Assembly (NCBI RefSeq): GCF_004363305.1
Contig: NZ_SNZA01000001.1
Location: 150,902 to 214,901 of the forward strand
DNA: 64,000 nucleotides
Reading direction: 5' to 3'
Origin: Marinomonas communis
GTDB taxonomy: Bacteria; Pseudomonadota; Gammaproteobacteria; Pseudomonadales; Marinomonadaceae
The notes under the pieces were generated by a model. That model had not been told where the DNA came from, did not search any database, and worked only from the letters and a program-made list of their open reading frames with translations. Positions 25,411 through 35,317 of this stretch are shown here, piece after piece. Position 1 is the first letter of the stretch; each line of letters begins with the position of its first letter. The position numbers and the translations under genes are program-made.

Positions 25411-26393
25411 TTTGACTTACGCGCCGCTTCTGCTAACGCTTCTAAATAGCTATCCAGTACCCAAGAGATCGATAACGGCGTTGGGTTGGCAGCAGTAGCG
25501 ATCTGCTGGTTACCAAGCATGACAATAGCTCCGTTTTTTATGGCGCGCATTTTCGATAGCAAGGGATTAGCGTTCACAGGATCAAGTAGTGTTTTATTGC
25601 CGTAGGTAACGAAAATATCGACATCATTGAAATCATCTATTTGCTCTACACTGCTTTCACCGGAAAATTGCCCGCTTTGGCTAATACGCTTAACGCTATC
25701 GGGCGAATGCATACCTAGGTCTTCGAAGAAACTCACTCGGGTATCATTGGCAGTATAAAAACGAATAACACTCAAATCTGTTGGGTCAAGATGGGTAATA
25801 AACATGGCTGTTTTTCCCTTAAGTTCGGGGAAATGAGCGGCTTTTTCAGCGATTTCGTTCTCTAGACGCTGGATCAGCGCTTCGCCTTCTTTGGCCATGC
25901 CTAGGCCCAAGCTGTTAAGGCGAATCATGTCTCTCCAGCTGGTAGACCAAGGTGTGCTTGGGTACGCGACCACTGGAGCAATTAGGCTAAGAGTATTGTA
26001 GTCGGATTGGCTTAACCCTGAGTAAGCCGCCAAGATGACGTCGGGTCTGGTCGCCGCGACGGCTTCGAAATCAATGCCATCACCTTCATCAAAAAGAACT
26101 GGTGTTTGAGCGTTTAAACTGTCTAATTTTTCAGAGACCCAAGGCAACACCCCGTCTTGGTCATCATCACCGAATGACGCTGCAGCGAAGCCAACTGGCA
26201 CAACCCCAAGGGCAAGAGGGACTTCATGGTTGGCCCAAGCAACCGTTGCAACGCGTTCAGGCTTTTTAGTAATAATGGTTGTGCCAAACGCATGTTCAAT
26301 CTTGATTGGGTAATGGGTACTGTCTGCCCAAGTTAAGGCTGGCATTACGCTATAGATAATGCTGGTGAAAATGATTATCAATGATTTGTTCAA
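25407..26393 (-). CDS. Periplasmic iron-siderophore binding protein
   Basis: This 328-residue protein has a signal peptide (MNKSLIIIFTSIIYSVMPALTWADS) and two lobes of the FhuD/FecB type. Motifs include PERVATVAWANHEVPLALGVVPVG and the helix-linker features of iron-chelate binding proteins. The start is a TTG at 26391-26393, preceded by AGGGA 10 bases upstream; the first ATG (codon 17) would remove the signal peptide. A Fur-like box overlaps codons 3-9. It is the first gene of the importer operon. Confidence 0.88.
   Translation of the reverse strand: MNKSLIIIFTSIIYSVMPALTWADSTHYPIKIEHAFGTTIITKKPERVATVAWANHEVPLALGVVPVGFAAASFGDDDQDGVLPWVSEKLDSLNAQTPVLFDEGDGIDFEAVAATRPDVILAAYSGLSQSDYNTLSLIAPVVAYPSTPWSTSWRDMIRLNSLGLGMAKEGEALIQRLENEIAEKAAHFPELKGKTAMFITHLDPTDLSVIRFYTANDTRVSFFEDLGMHSPDSVKRISQSGQFSGESSVEQIDDFNDVDIFVTYGNKTLLDPVNANPLLSKMRAIKNGAIVMLGNQQIATAANPTPLSISWVLDSYLEALAEAARKSK
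26367..26387 (-). promoter_or_regulatory. Putative Fur box overlapping the start of the binding-protein gene
   Basis: On the minus strand ATCATTGATAATCATTTTC contains the core GATAATCATT and matches 14 of 19 Fur consensus positions. It lies inside the first codons, which is unusual. Confidence 0.45.
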
Positions 26394-26497
26394 TTTAAAA
26401 TAATCCCTGAAACTTTAAGTTCTTAAAATCGTGTAAGCACTGAGTTAAAGGCGTTGTAACGCTCAGATAGGGTCAAAAAGACCGAGCTATCATAGGA

Positions 26498-27247
26498 CTA
26501 TTTTTTTGAAGATAATTGTATAAATCGGTCACTTTTATCGTGAGCCAACTGCTTTGGGGTCAAGCTAGAGTATTTTTTGATGAGCTTAATGTAGTGAGAT
26601 TGGTCGTTGAATCCATCCTCTGGAAACAGTTCGCCTTCTTTTAGAGAATCAAAACTGTGACGGAATCTGAGGATATCGCAGTAGCTTTTTAAGGGTAATC
26701 CTAGCCATTTATTAAAATAGCGATTGATTTGTCGACTGCTCCAGTTCGCAGCTTCTGCAATATTGCTCACCGTGATGGCGCCGTTCGTTTCATAGATCAT
26801 ATCCGACATGATGCGTTTACGTGGATCCACACGCTCGTCTAATAGTGCTAGAAAATAGGACTCCAGCTTTTCGACAAACGATGGGAAATCCTCTAGATCA
26901 CTGGATGATATATCTGCAAAGCCCCGATCTAAGGTGATGCGATCATTTAGTAATTCGGCTACGGGCTGTTTTAAAAGAAACTCCGCCGCCAGCAACTTTA
27001 AACGCACACCAAACAGAACCGACTGCTTAGGCATATAAGCCGATTGCGAGTGAGTCTCCAAGCCCACCAACGATGTGTGGATCGGAACCTCAGCATTGCG
27101 AAAGAAATACAGATCAATACCGCCATCAGGGAATGTAATTACCTGCTCATCAAGATCCGTTGGATTTTTCATCATCCAAAAGCTCTCAACAAAAGGCGCT
27201 AGCGATTCGCAAGGTTGGGCTGAAGCTGTGTTTAAAGCATCCGACAT
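26498..27247 (-). CDS. AraC-family regulator upstream of the siderophore importer
   Basis: This 249-residue protein has an N-terminal ligand domain of the type found before AraC HTH (QPCESLAPFVESFWMMKNP; FPDGGIDLYFF) and a C-terminal AraC DNA-binding domain (ITVSNIAEAANWSSRQINRYFNKWLGLPLKSYCDILRF). It lies on the same strand 104 bases before the binding-protein gene. It probably activates the uptake operon when the ferric siderophore is present, as YbtA/PchR-type regulators do, though it belongs to a different AraC subgroup. Confidence 0.82.
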   Translation of the reverse strand: MSDALNTASAQPCESLAPFVESFWMMKNPTDLDEQVITFPDGGIDLYFFRNAEVPIHTSLVGLETHSQSAYMPKQSVLFGVRLKLLAAEFLLKQPVAELLNDRITLDRGFADISSSDLEDFPSFVEKLESYFLALLDERVDPRKRIMSDMIYETNGAITVSNIAEAANWSSRQINRYFNKWLGLPLKSYCDILRFRHSFDSLKEGELFPEDGFNDQSHYIKLIKKYSSLTPKQLAHDKSDRFIQLSSKK

Positions 27248-27508
27248 CGTTGTCTCATATGGGCATCGTAATGGAAAAACGATGGCATTTTACTCAGCAT
27301 GGCAGGTTAGTTCCAGAATGTTGAACTGATCATATGCATTCATGATGGCTGAGTTACTAGGTCAAAATACACTGTCACGGACATTTCTTACTCAAGAGTG
27401 GTGAACTTTTCAGTATAAAATACTACTAAGTAGTTAGCAGCAATTGAAATTATGTGCGCTGTTTGTTTATAGTAGCCAAATTATTGATCCCGAAGCAGCT
27501 TTTATTTA

Positions 27509-27904
27509 ATGATTGAATTAAGTATTAATAGAAAACAATTGGTAGCGATGGCATTCGTGCTGTTTGCTGTATTATTGTCTTCAATTAATTCGGTTAATGC
27601 TGCGATCATGTCTTTGGATATGACGTTCTCTGCTGCTTCACAACACAGCTCTGATGAGCATGACTCGTCTCATAGCTCCCATTGTGTTGAAACAACTAGT
27701 GCTTCGCATTGTGAATCAAGTCCTGATCAACATGATCATGCGCAATGCAGTGAATTGCACTGCAGTAGTGTTTCATACCCAGTCTCCACCGCGTTGCAAG
27801 ATATTTTTCCCCCATCCAGTCATGTGATCATGTCTGTTTCGTCGATCTATTCCTCAGTTCCAAAGGCATCGCCCTATATGCCTCCAATAGTCGCGATTAA
27901 ATAA
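27509..27904 (+). CDS. Small His/Cys-rich exported protein at the head of the copper efflux operon
   Basis: In this 131-residue protein, residues 1-32 are a signal peptide (ending SINSVNAA). The middle (45-90) is packed with His, Cys, Ser and Asp (SSDEHDSSHSSHC, DQHDHAQCSELHC), fit for metal binding. It has no catalytic motif. It precedes the CusC/B/A-like genes by 54 bases and is probably co-expressed. I recognise the layout (short His/Cys periplasmic peptide ahead of copper resistance genes) but not a specific named family. A periplasmic copper or silver buffer is the inferred role. Confidence 0.7.
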   Translation: MIELSINRKQLVAMAFVLFAVLLSSINSVNAAIMSLDMTFSAASQHSSDEHDSSHSSHCVETTSASHCESSPDQHDHAQCSELHCSSVSYPVSTALQDIFPPSSHVIMSVSSIYSSVPKASPYMPPIVAIK

Positions 27905-27958
27905 CGTCTAATGTGCCCTTTGTAGGGCGTTTCATTTGTTATTTTTTGAGCGATTTTT

Positions 27959-29299
27959 ATGACTTTTTTAAAAATTGGATCTCTACGTGTATCGTCACGT
28001 GGGGTAAACGGCCGCTCGGTGATGTCAACGAGTGGGGCGGTCAGCCTTTTGCTAATAGGCCTGAATGCGCCAATTTTACATGCGCAAGCTTTGACCTTAG
28101 AAAGTGCCATTGAGTTGGCTATACAGAATGACCCTTGGCTTAAATCAAACCTGTTTCAAGAGCAAGGTTTTCGGGCGAGCGCTGTCTCGGCTAATCAACT
28201 GCCTGATCCTAAACTAACGCTTGGGTTGGCGAATTTACCGACCGACAGCTTTGACTTTCATCAAGAAGCTATGACGCAGGCTGTTCTGGGAGTCAGTCAG
28301 TCATTCCCAGCAGGCAAAACATTAGAGCTGGGTAGCGAAAAGCTATCAACCAAAGCCGATCAAACTTTTTATGCGAGAGAGAATCGAGTCGCGCAGCTTC
28401 GTCAAGCCATCTCTCAAATTTGGGTTGAGATGTATCGTTACGAGCATACCCTTAGTGTTCTCTCCGTAAACAAAACGCTTTTAGAAAGCTTAAAAGAATC
28501 TTTATCGAGTAGTTACAGCGCAAGATTGAATCGCGTGAACCAACAGGCTCTAGTCAACAACGAGCTGGAAATCGCAAAGATCGATGAACGAGCTATTCAA
28601 ATTCAGCAATCCCTTCAACAAGCAAAAGCAAAGCTGAGTCAATATTCCACCGCTTTCCAAAACGTTGAGCAGCTTCAATTTGTTGCTCTGACGACAGAGT
28701 TACAAGCGGTTAAAGAGCTTGATGTTAGTCCTGACTCTCTTGCTCAGCATCCTGCCGTACAGTGGTGGAATCTTCAGCAGGATATCTATGAAATTGATCA
28801 ATCTTTGGTAGAGCAACAATTTAAGCCTCAGTGGACACTAAACTTGGGGTATGGATACCGAGGAAGCGATCTTTCTGGGCGTGAAAGAGCAGATTTAGCG
28901 TCTGTCTCAGTCAGCATGAATCTACCTTTTTTCTCCCGCCAGCGCTTGGATGCTGATACTAAAGCAGCCATTTCATCTCAATCTTCAGCAGGCCATGAAC
29001 GAGATCTAAAACTCAACGAGCTTAGTGCTCAGTTACAGTCCGTACAATCAGACCTAATGCTACTAGAGCAGCGGGTCAAGCTTTATCAAAACACTTTGCT
29101 GCCAGGTTACCGCAAAAGTTATGAAGTGGCTTTGAATGCTTACCGCTCAAGCGAGTCAAGTTACCGTGATGTTATGTTGTCCAAAATTATGGAAATGAAT
29201 GCTCGTATTGAGCTCATTCAGCTGCAATCAGACCAGTTCAAACGACTCACTGATCTTCAATATTTAGCCACTCAATCTTTAGAAGGAGCTCAATCATGA
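27959..29299 (+). CDS. cusC: TolC-family outer-membrane efflux protein, CusC-like
   Basis: This 446-residue protein has an export signal (hydrophobic stretch about residues 25-42, AVSLLLIGLNAPILHAQA). Two TolC-type coiled-coil repeats follow, with DPWLKSN and KLTLGLANLPTDSF typical of heavy-metal CusC-like members. It forms the outer-membrane channel of the tripartite pump. It overlaps cusB by four bases (ATGA). Confidence 0.85.
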   Translation: MTFLKIGSLRVSSRGVNGRSVMSTSGAVSLLLIGLNAPILHAQALTLESAIELAIQNDPWLKSNLFQEQGFRASAVSANQLPDPKLTLGLANLPTDSFDFHQEAMTQAVLGVSQSFPAGKTLELGSEKLSTKADQTFYARENRVAQLRQAISQIWVEMYRYEHTLSVLSVNKTLLESLKESLSSSYSARLNRVNQQALVNNELEIAKIDERAIQIQQSLQQAKAKLSQYSTAFQNVEQLQFVALTTELQAVKELDVSPDSLAQHPAVQWWNLQQDIYEIDQSLVEQQFKPQWTLNLGYGYRGSDLSGRERADLASVSVSMNLPFFSRQRLDADTKAAISSQSSAGHERDLKLNELSAQLQSVQSDLMLLEQRVKLYQNTLLPGYRKSYEVALNAYRSSESSYRDVMLSKIMEMNARIELIQLQSDQFKRLTDLQYLATQSLEGAQS

Positions 29300-30837
29300 G
29301 TGTTAGTCGTTATGCTTTAGCGATGATCGTTGGCGGTGTAGCAACCTATGGGGCACTGAACTTCTTTCCTGTATTGAATCATGATGTTTCCGCTGGTGTC
29401 AGTGACACCTCATCGACAACACAGGAACCGTTGTATTGGGTTGCCCCGATGGATCCTAACTACCGCCGAGATAAACCCGGAAAATCGCCCATGGGCATGG
29501 ATTTGATTCCATTCTATGGTGATGATGCTCAGCAAAACTCGCCAGGCACGGTTGCCATTTCACCTGAGGTGGTCAACAACTTGGGAGTGAGTACTACCCT
29601 TGTAAAAGACAGTGTTCTTCAACAAACCATCAGCACAGTGGGTTATCTGCAGTACAACTCAGATCGTTTAATTCACATCCATGCGCGAGTAAATGGTTGG
29701 GTCGAGAAAAGCTTCATTACGGCGAATGGTGATGCGGTCGCAAAAGGTGACCCACTGTATGACGTTTACTCCCCAGAATTAGTGAATGCGCAAGAGGAAT
29801 TGATCTTTGCTTTAAATCAGAAAGACATGGGACTGATCTCAGCAGCAGAAGAGCGTCTTCGTTCACTACAAGTCCCGGAAACCTTTATCAGTCAGTTAAA
29901 ACGTCAGCGAAAAGTGTCGCAAACCGTACGATTTTTTGCTCCACAGAATGGTGTAGTCGATAACCTTGGGGTTCGTGAAGGCTTCTATATCACTCCTGGT
30001 ATGACGTTGATGTCGATTGCTGATCTAAACGAGATTTGGCTGGAAGCGGAAGTATTTGAACGTCAGGCACACCTACTAGATGTTGGTCAAAAAGTGGAAG
30101 CGAGGACGGACTTTCTACCCGGAGAAGTACTGCAAAGCGAAGTAAGCTTTATTTACCCAACTATCGATGAAAAGACGCGTACCGTTCGAGTCAGAGTCCG
30201 TTTAGACAATCATGATTTACGTCTTAAACCGAACATGTTCGCCCATCTAACGATTGATGCAAAAGAACACCAATCGACGCTGGTGATCCCAAAACAAGCC
30301 TTAATCCGCGGTGCTAAACAAGACCGTGTTGTACTTGCACTAGGGGAGGGTAAGTTTAAATCGATTGCTGTGACGACTGGCCGCTATGGTGATGATGACG
30401 TTGAAATTCTTTCTGGGCTCAAGCGCGGTGATCTGGTTGTTACGTCGGCTCAGTTCTTATTGGATTCTGAATCCAGTAAATCTTCAGACTTTATGCGAAT
30501 GGCGCCTTTATCAGATGACTCTGCTGACATGGACCACTCTGCTCACAGCCCCATGTCGGCCGAGACAGAAATGTCCGATAGCAAAGCATTAGAACCTGCA
30601 AAAAACGTTTGGGTTGCCGCTCGAATCAATCGCGTGGATTTACCAGCCCGTAAGGTAAACGTTGACCACAGTGCTATCCCAGATTGGAAATGGCCAAAAA
30701 TGACGATGGATTTTACCGTAGCAGAATGGGTTGAGATGTCAGAACTTCCGATTGGCAAAAACATTCAATTAGAAATCACCAAAGAGAGTTCAACGAAATT
30801 CTCAGTGACCGATTTCTATGATGCGGATGCGCAGTAA
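29296..30837 (+). CDS. cusB: CusB-like periplasmic adaptor with fused metal-binding and CusF domains
   Basis: This 513-residue protein has an N-terminal anchor and then a heavy-metal-binding YHS-like segment (residues 46-75, YWVAPMDPNYRRDKPGKSP). The hairpin/lipoyl/beta-barrel adaptor core follows (about 95-400). A C-terminal CusF domain (about 433-510) keeps all four Cu/Ag ligands: His in VDHSAIP, Trp in KWPKMTM and the two Met. CusF normally is a separate chaperone, so this adaptor can load its own pump. GAAGGAG precedes the ATG. Confidence 0.9.
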   Translation: MSVSRYALAMIVGGVATYGALNFFPVLNHDVSAGVSDTSSTTQEPLYWVAPMDPNYRRDKPGKSPMGMDLIPFYGDDAQQNSPGTVAISPEVVNNLGVSTTLVKDSVLQQTISTVGYLQYNSDRLIHIHARVNGWVEKSFITANGDAVAKGDPLYDVYSPELVNAQEELIFALNQKDMGLISAAEERLRSLQVPETFISQLKRQRKVSQTVRFFAPQNGVVDNLGVREGFYITPGMTLMSIADLNEIWLEAEVFERQAHLLDVGQKVEARTDFLPGEVLQSEVSFIYPTIDEKTRTVRVRVRLDNHDLRLKPNMFAHLTIDAKEHQSTLVIPKQALIRGAKQDRVVLALGEGKFKSIAVTTGRYGDDDVEILSGLKRGDLVVTSAQFLLDSESSKSSDFMRMAPLSDDSADMDHSAHSPMSAETEMSDSKALEPAKNVWVAARINRVDLPARKVNVDHSAIPDWKWPKMTMDFTVAEWVEMSELPIGKNIQLEITKESSTKFSVTDFYDADAQ

Positions 30838-30846
30838 GGTGACATT

Positions 30847-33800
30847 ATGATTGAAGCTGTGATTCGATGGTCCATCCATAATCGGTTTATGGTGTTGCTA
30901 GCCAGTGCCATGCTAGTTGGTATAGGTCTATTTTCCTTGAAAGAAACGCCTGTGGATGCGATTCCTGACTTATCTGACGTGCAGGTCATCATAAAAACAA
31001 GCTATCCCGGTCAGGCACCGCAAGTGGTAGAGGATCAAGTGACATATCCGCTGACCACGGCCATGTTGTCAGTACCCGGAGCGCAGACAGTACGCGGTTA
31101 TTCTTTTTTTGGTGACTCATACGTCTACGTGATTTTCGATGAAAACACAGACATGTATTGGGCTAGAAGTCGAGTGCTTGAGTACTTGAGTCAAGTTGCC
31201 CCTTCATTACCTGATAATGCAAGAGCGCAGCTAGGCCCCGATGCGACAGGGGTTGGTTGGGTATATTTATATGCTTTAGTGGATCGGACGGGACAACACG
31301 ATTTAAGTCAATTACGCTCCCTGCAAGACTGGTTTTTAAAGTATGAATTGCAAACAGTACCCGGTGTGTCGGAAGTGGCTCCCATTGGCGGTATGGTCAA
31401 GCAATATCAAGTACGAGTGAACCCAGATAAGTTGCGGGCACTCAACATGCCTTTGACGCATATTCAGAACGCCATACGTCGAGGGAACCAAGAAGTTGGT
31501 GCGTCTGTGATCGAAATGGCAGAAGCTGAGTACATGGTCCGGGCTACGGGCTACATCCAAAGCGTTGAGGACATTGAAAGCATTCCACTTGGTGTCAATG
31601 ACAAAGGGATTCCCATCACACTAAAAGATGTTGCTGACATAGGCATCGGCCCACAGATGCGCCGTGGTGTCGCTGAACTCAATGGCGAGGGCGAAGCGGT
31701 TGGTGGTGTAGTGGTTATGCGCTTTGGAGAAAATGCCCAACGGACCATTGATGGCGTGAAGGCAAAGCTAGAAGAGCTGAAAAAAGGTCTACCTGAAGGT
31801 GTCGAAGTCGTTACTGCTTATGATCGATCAGGTCTGATTGATCGTGCGGTGAACAACTTATGGACCAAGCTTTTAGAAGAGTTCGTAGTCGTTGCTTTGG
31901 TCTGCATTGTCTTTCTTTTTCATGTGCGCTCGTCTTTGGTGGCGATCATCAGCTTGCCAGTGGGGATTTTAACCGCATTCATTGTCATGCATTGGCAGGG
32001 GATCAACGCCAACATTATGTCACTTGGCGGTATCGCGATTGCCATTGGTGCCATGATTGATGGGGCCATTGTGATGATCGAAAACCTCCACAAGCATATG
32101 GAACGGGAACCTCTGACTCGTGACAATCGATGGCAGGTGGTGGCTCGTTCGGCATCCGAAGTAGGCCCTGCATTGTTTTTCAGCTTGCTGATCATCACGG
32201 TAAGTTTTGTGCCTGTGTTTACCTTAGAGTCCCAAGAAGGCCGAATGTTTGGGCCTCTGGCTTACACCAAAACCTACGCCATGGCGGCGTCTGCAGCGCT
32301 AGCGATTACATTGGTTCCTGTTCTGATGGGATACTTTGTACGAGGCAAGGTACTACCAGAGCATAAAAATCCAGTAAACAGACTGTTAATTGCTGGCTAC
32401 ATGCCTTTACTAAAAAGCGTTTTGAAATACCCCAAAACAACGCTATTACTGGCGTTAGTTGTATTGGCGGTTGGGATGTGGCCATTGGATAAGCTGGGCA
32501 GTGAGTTCATTCCAAGCTTGGACGAAGGTGATCTCATGTACATGCCAACGGCTTACCCAGGAATCTCCATTGGTGAAGCTCGTCGGGTTTTACAGCAAAC
32601 CAACAAGTTGATTGCGACGGTGCCAGAAGTGGAATCTGTGTTCGGTAAGGTAGGGCGAGCTGAAACCGCCACGGATCCAGCACCACTAACCATGATTGAA
32701 ACGTTTATTCAGCTTAAAGACCATTCTGAATGGCGTCCAGGTATGACGACCGATAAGCTGAAACAAGAGTTGGATGGCTTGGTACAAATCCCCGGCATCA
32801 CGAATGCTTGGGTTATGCCCATTAAAACTCGTATTGATATGCTGGCAACAGGTATTAAAACGCCTGTCGGGATAAAGATTGCTGGACCAGATTTGAATGT
32901 CATTCAAAACATAGGTCAACGCTTGGAGAAAGTACTAGGGCCAGTTCCAGGGACGGCATCGGTTTATTCTGAAAGGGTAGCGGGTGGGCGCTACATTAAA
33001 GTCGATATCCAACGACAAAAAGCAGCTCGATACGGTTTGAATATTCGAGATATTCAGGAACTGATCGCCTCAGTGGTCGGTGGTGTCAATGTTTCAACAT
33101 CTGTTGAAGGCCTTGAGCGCTACCCGATTAATATTCGTTATCCGCAAGAGTACCGTGATTCCCCTGAACAACTGGCACTTTTACCTATTGTGACGCCAAC
33201 TGGCCAAAGTATTGCTTTGGGTGACATTGCTAATGTCTATGTTGAGGACGGTCCTCCAGGCCTAAAGAGTGAAAACGCTCGCTTAAATGGTTGGACGTTT
33301 GTTGATATCGAAGGCATGGACATAGGCCGCTATGTCGCTAATGCCAAAGAGGTGGTTGCACAACAAGTGGATATTCCTGCGGGATATTCTGTTACCTGGT
33401 CTGGACAATATGAGTATATGGAGCGGGCCAAGGAGAAACTGACCTATGTAGTGCCTCTAACCCTGCTGATCATCATTGTGTTGCTGTACCTAAACTTCAA
33501 GAACATCGCCGAAGTTGCCATCATCATGGGTACTTTGCCTTTGGCAATGGTCGGTAGTGTGTGGTTAATGTATCTCCACGGCTTTAACTTTTCTGTGGCG
33601 GTAGGAGTCGGTTTTATTGCTCTTGCTGGTGTTGCGGTAGAAATTGGCGTCATCATGTTGGTCTATTTAAACCAGTCATGGCGTGATACTCAGCAAACGT
33701 GTGCCGAGAAAGGTGTTGAGCCTAGAGAAGAGACGCTTAAGCATGCAGTGCTGCATGGAGCAGGAATGCGTGTTAGGCCCGTCATGATGACTGCAGCGGC

Positions 33801-33996
33801 AGTGATTGTGGGTTTACTGCCTATTTTATATGGCTCCGGTGCGGGTTCAGAAGTAATGAGTCGGATCGCCGCACCTATGGTTGGTGGCATGATTAGCGCC
33901 GTAGTGCTGACATTATTGGTATTACCCGTTGTGTATTTCTTATGGAAACGCTCCACCCTTGCCAAGACGGCGAGCACGAAAGAATTAGCTGAATAA
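30847..33996 (+). CDS. cusA: CusA-like heavy-metal RND efflux pump
   Basis: This 1049-residue inner-membrane pump has twelve transmembrane segments and two large periplasmic loops. The HME-RND proton-relay motif GAMIDGAIVMIEN lies in TM4. The start MIEAVIRWSIHNRFMVLL and the segment LGPDATGVGWVYLYALVD are typical of CusA/SilA. It exports Cu(I) or Ag(I) from periplasm and cytoplasm with the adaptor and CusC-like channel. Nine bases separate it from cusB. A hairpin (GGTGCTC/GAGCACC, 34006-34034) follows its stop. Confidence 0.92.
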   Translation: MIEAVIRWSIHNRFMVLLASAMLVGIGLFSLKETPVDAIPDLSDVQVIIKTSYPGQAPQVVEDQVTYPLTTAMLSVPGAQTVRGYSFFGDSYVYVIFDENTDMYWARSRVLEYLSQVAPSLPDNARAQLGPDATGVGWVYLYALVDRTGQHDLSQLRSLQDWFLKYELQTVPGVSEVAPIGGMVKQYQVRVNPDKLRALNMPLTHIQNAIRRGNQEVGASVIEMAEAEYMVRATGYIQSVEDIESIPLGVNDKGIPITLKDVADIGIGPQMRRGVAELNGEGEAVGGVVVMRFGENAQRTIDGVKAKLEELKKGLPEGVEVVTAYDRSGLIDRAVNNLWTKLLEEFVVVALVCIVFLFHVRSSLVAIISLPVGILTAFIVMHWQGINANIMSLGGIAIAIGAMIDGAIVMIENLHKHMEREPLTRDNRWQVVARSASEVGPALFFSLLIITVSFVPVFTLESQEGRMFGPLAYTKTYAMAASAALAITLVPVLMGYFVRGKVLPEHKNPVNRLLIAGYMPLLKSVLKYPKTTLLLALVVLAVGMWPLDKLGSEFIPSLDEGDLMYMPTAYPGISIGEARRVLQQTNKLIATVPEVESVFGKVGRAETATDPAPLTMIETFIQLKDHSEWRPGMTTDKLKQELDGLVQIPGITNAWVMPIKTRIDMLATGIKTPVGIKIAGPDLNVIQNIGQRLEKVLGPVPGTASVYSERVAGGRYIKVDIQRQKAARYGLNIRDIQELIASVVGGVNVSTSVEGLERYPINIRYPQEYRDSPEQLALLPIVTPTGQSIALGDIANVYVEDGPPGLKSENARLNGWTFVDIEGMDIGRYVANAKEVVAQQVDIPAGYSVTWSGQYEYMERAKEKLTYVVPLTLLIIIVLLYLNFKNIAEVAIIMGTLPLAMVGSVWLMYLHGFNFSVAVGVGFIALAGVAVEIGVIMLVYLNQSWRDTQQTCAEKGVEPREETLKHAVLHGAGMRVRPVMMTAAAVIVGLLPILYGSGAGSEVMSRIAAPMVGGMISAVVLTLLVLPVVYFLWKRSTLAKTASTKELAE

Positions 33997-34005
33997 GCTG
34001 AGATC

Positions 34006-34034
34006 GGTGCTCGCCAACCATTGAGGTGAGCACC
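34006..34034 (+). other. Hairpin between cusA and the CopC-like gene
   Basis: The arms GGTGCTC and GAGCACC enclose a 15-base loop. There is no T tract, so attenuation or mRNA processing is more likely than full termination. Confidence 0.45.
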
Positions 34035-34059
34035 TTATATTGAATGAATGAGGTGAAAC

Positions 34060-34407
34060 ATGAAAAAACAATCTTTCCTATTAGGCTCTTTTGCACTTGT
34101 GGCATCAGCGAATGCTTTTTCCCATGGCATGATGAGTATGATGTACCCAGAAGATGGGGCAATGATGATGAGCCAAGCTGAACGTGTAGAAATGCACTTC
34201 AAAGCACCTGTTAAATTAGTAAGTTTGAAGGTTGTTCCTGAAGGTGGCGCACCATTGCCTCTATCAATTGACCGCTCTGCGCCAGCAACCGAGCATATTA
34301 TGGTGAAACTTCCACAGCTAACACCAAATAACTATACGGTCCATTGGAAAGCCATGGGGACTGATGGGCATATGATGAGCGGTTCATACGGCTTTATGCA
34401 GCATTAA
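34060..34407 (+). CDS. copC: CopC-like periplasmic copper-binding protein
   Basis: This 115-residue protein has a signal peptide ending SANAFSHG and a beta-sandwich CopC domain. The family end DGHMMSGSYGFMQH corresponds to the usual DGHPVSGEYxF. The mature N-terminus is unusually Met-rich (HGMMSMMYPEDGAMMM), suggesting Cu(I) binding. AGGTG precedes the ATG. It is followed directly by the CopD-like gene. Confidence 0.87.
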   Translation: MKKQSFLLGSFALVASANAFSHGMMSMMYPEDGAMMMSQAERVEMHFKAPVKLVSLKVVPEGGAPLPLSIDRSAPATEHIMVKLPQLTPNNYTVHWKAMGTDGHMMSGSYGFMQH

Positions 34408-34420
34408 TTAAGGAGGTGGC

Positions 34421-35314
34421 ATGTTATCGTCGTGGGAGGTGTTGCAGTTTATAAGCCGCTGGGGACTGTACTTATCAATATCAGGTACGGTTGGCGGCAT
34501 TGGCTCCATGCTCTTGCTACGACAATGTGCCACCGAATTAACCACCAAAATTGAGCGTTATGTTTGGCTAAGTAGCGCAGCAGGATTCGTTTTAAATTTG
34601 CTGTATTTCTGGGCATTTATCGGTGGAGCGCTTGATGCATCATTTCAGCAATCATTTGATAGTGAAATGGCGACGTTTCTCTTGAGCACTCCAGTGGGCA
34701 GCTTTTTTAAGTATGGTGCGTTAGGCTATGGAGGGATCTTTATTCTGCTCAGCTTAAGCAGAACTTACCCAACGAGTATTTCGCTTTGGCGATCTTATTT
34801 AGGCATCATCAGCCTGGTCTTTTTGAGCGTATGGATAGTATTAGGTTTTGCCCAAATTGGTCATTCAGTATCACAGCATTGGCTTATTTCTTTAACTCTG
34901 GTGCTTCATATTCTTGTTGCCTCTTGGTGGGTTGGAAGCTTGCTTCCACTGATATGGTTATGTAAGGGCGAATCAATGGTTAACACCAAATCAGCACTTG
35001 ATCAATTTGGGAAAGTTGCTGCGGCCCCCGTCATTTTGTTGTTGGTTTGTGGAACCCTAATGGCCATAATTTATATGCAAGGCAATTCATGGTTTCGCTT
35101 CGAATACGGTCAATTTCTATTGGTAAAAGTGACTATTGTATTGATGCTGCTACTGCTAGCGTTTCATCACAAAATACATCGAGTACCAGCTATAAAAAAT
35201 CTGAGCACCTTAGTGAAAATGAGAATTTCAATATATGTAGAGCTTGCAGTCTGTCTGATAATTTTCCTTTTAACAGCCTACTTATCTACATTTATAGGAC
35301 CTCCGGGGCATTGA
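34421..35314 (+). CDS. copD: CopD-family copper resistance membrane protein
   Basis: This 297-residue protein has about eight transmembrane segments with conserved membrane histidines (IGHSVSQHW, LVLHILVASWWVGSLLPL), as in CopD. It pairs with CopC, probably moving copper across the inner membrane. AAGGAGGTGGC precedes the ATG, and the gene lies 13 bases after copC. It is the last gene of the copper operon. Confidence 0.85.
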   Translation: MLSSWEVLQFISRWGLYLSISGTVGGIGSMLLLRQCATELTTKIERYVWLSSAAGFVLNLLYFWAFIGGALDASFQQSFDSEMATFLLSTPVGSFFKYGALGYGGIFILLSLSRTYPTSISLWRSYLGIISLVFLSVWIVLGFAQIGHSVSQHWLISLTLVLHILVASWWVGSLLPLIWLCKGESMVNTKSALDQFGKVAAAPVILLLVCGTLMAIIYMQGNSWFRFEYGQFLLVKVTIVLMLLLLAFHHKIHRVPAIKNLSTLVKMRISIYVELAVCLIIFLLTAYLSTFIGPPGH

Positions 35315-35317
35315 TTT

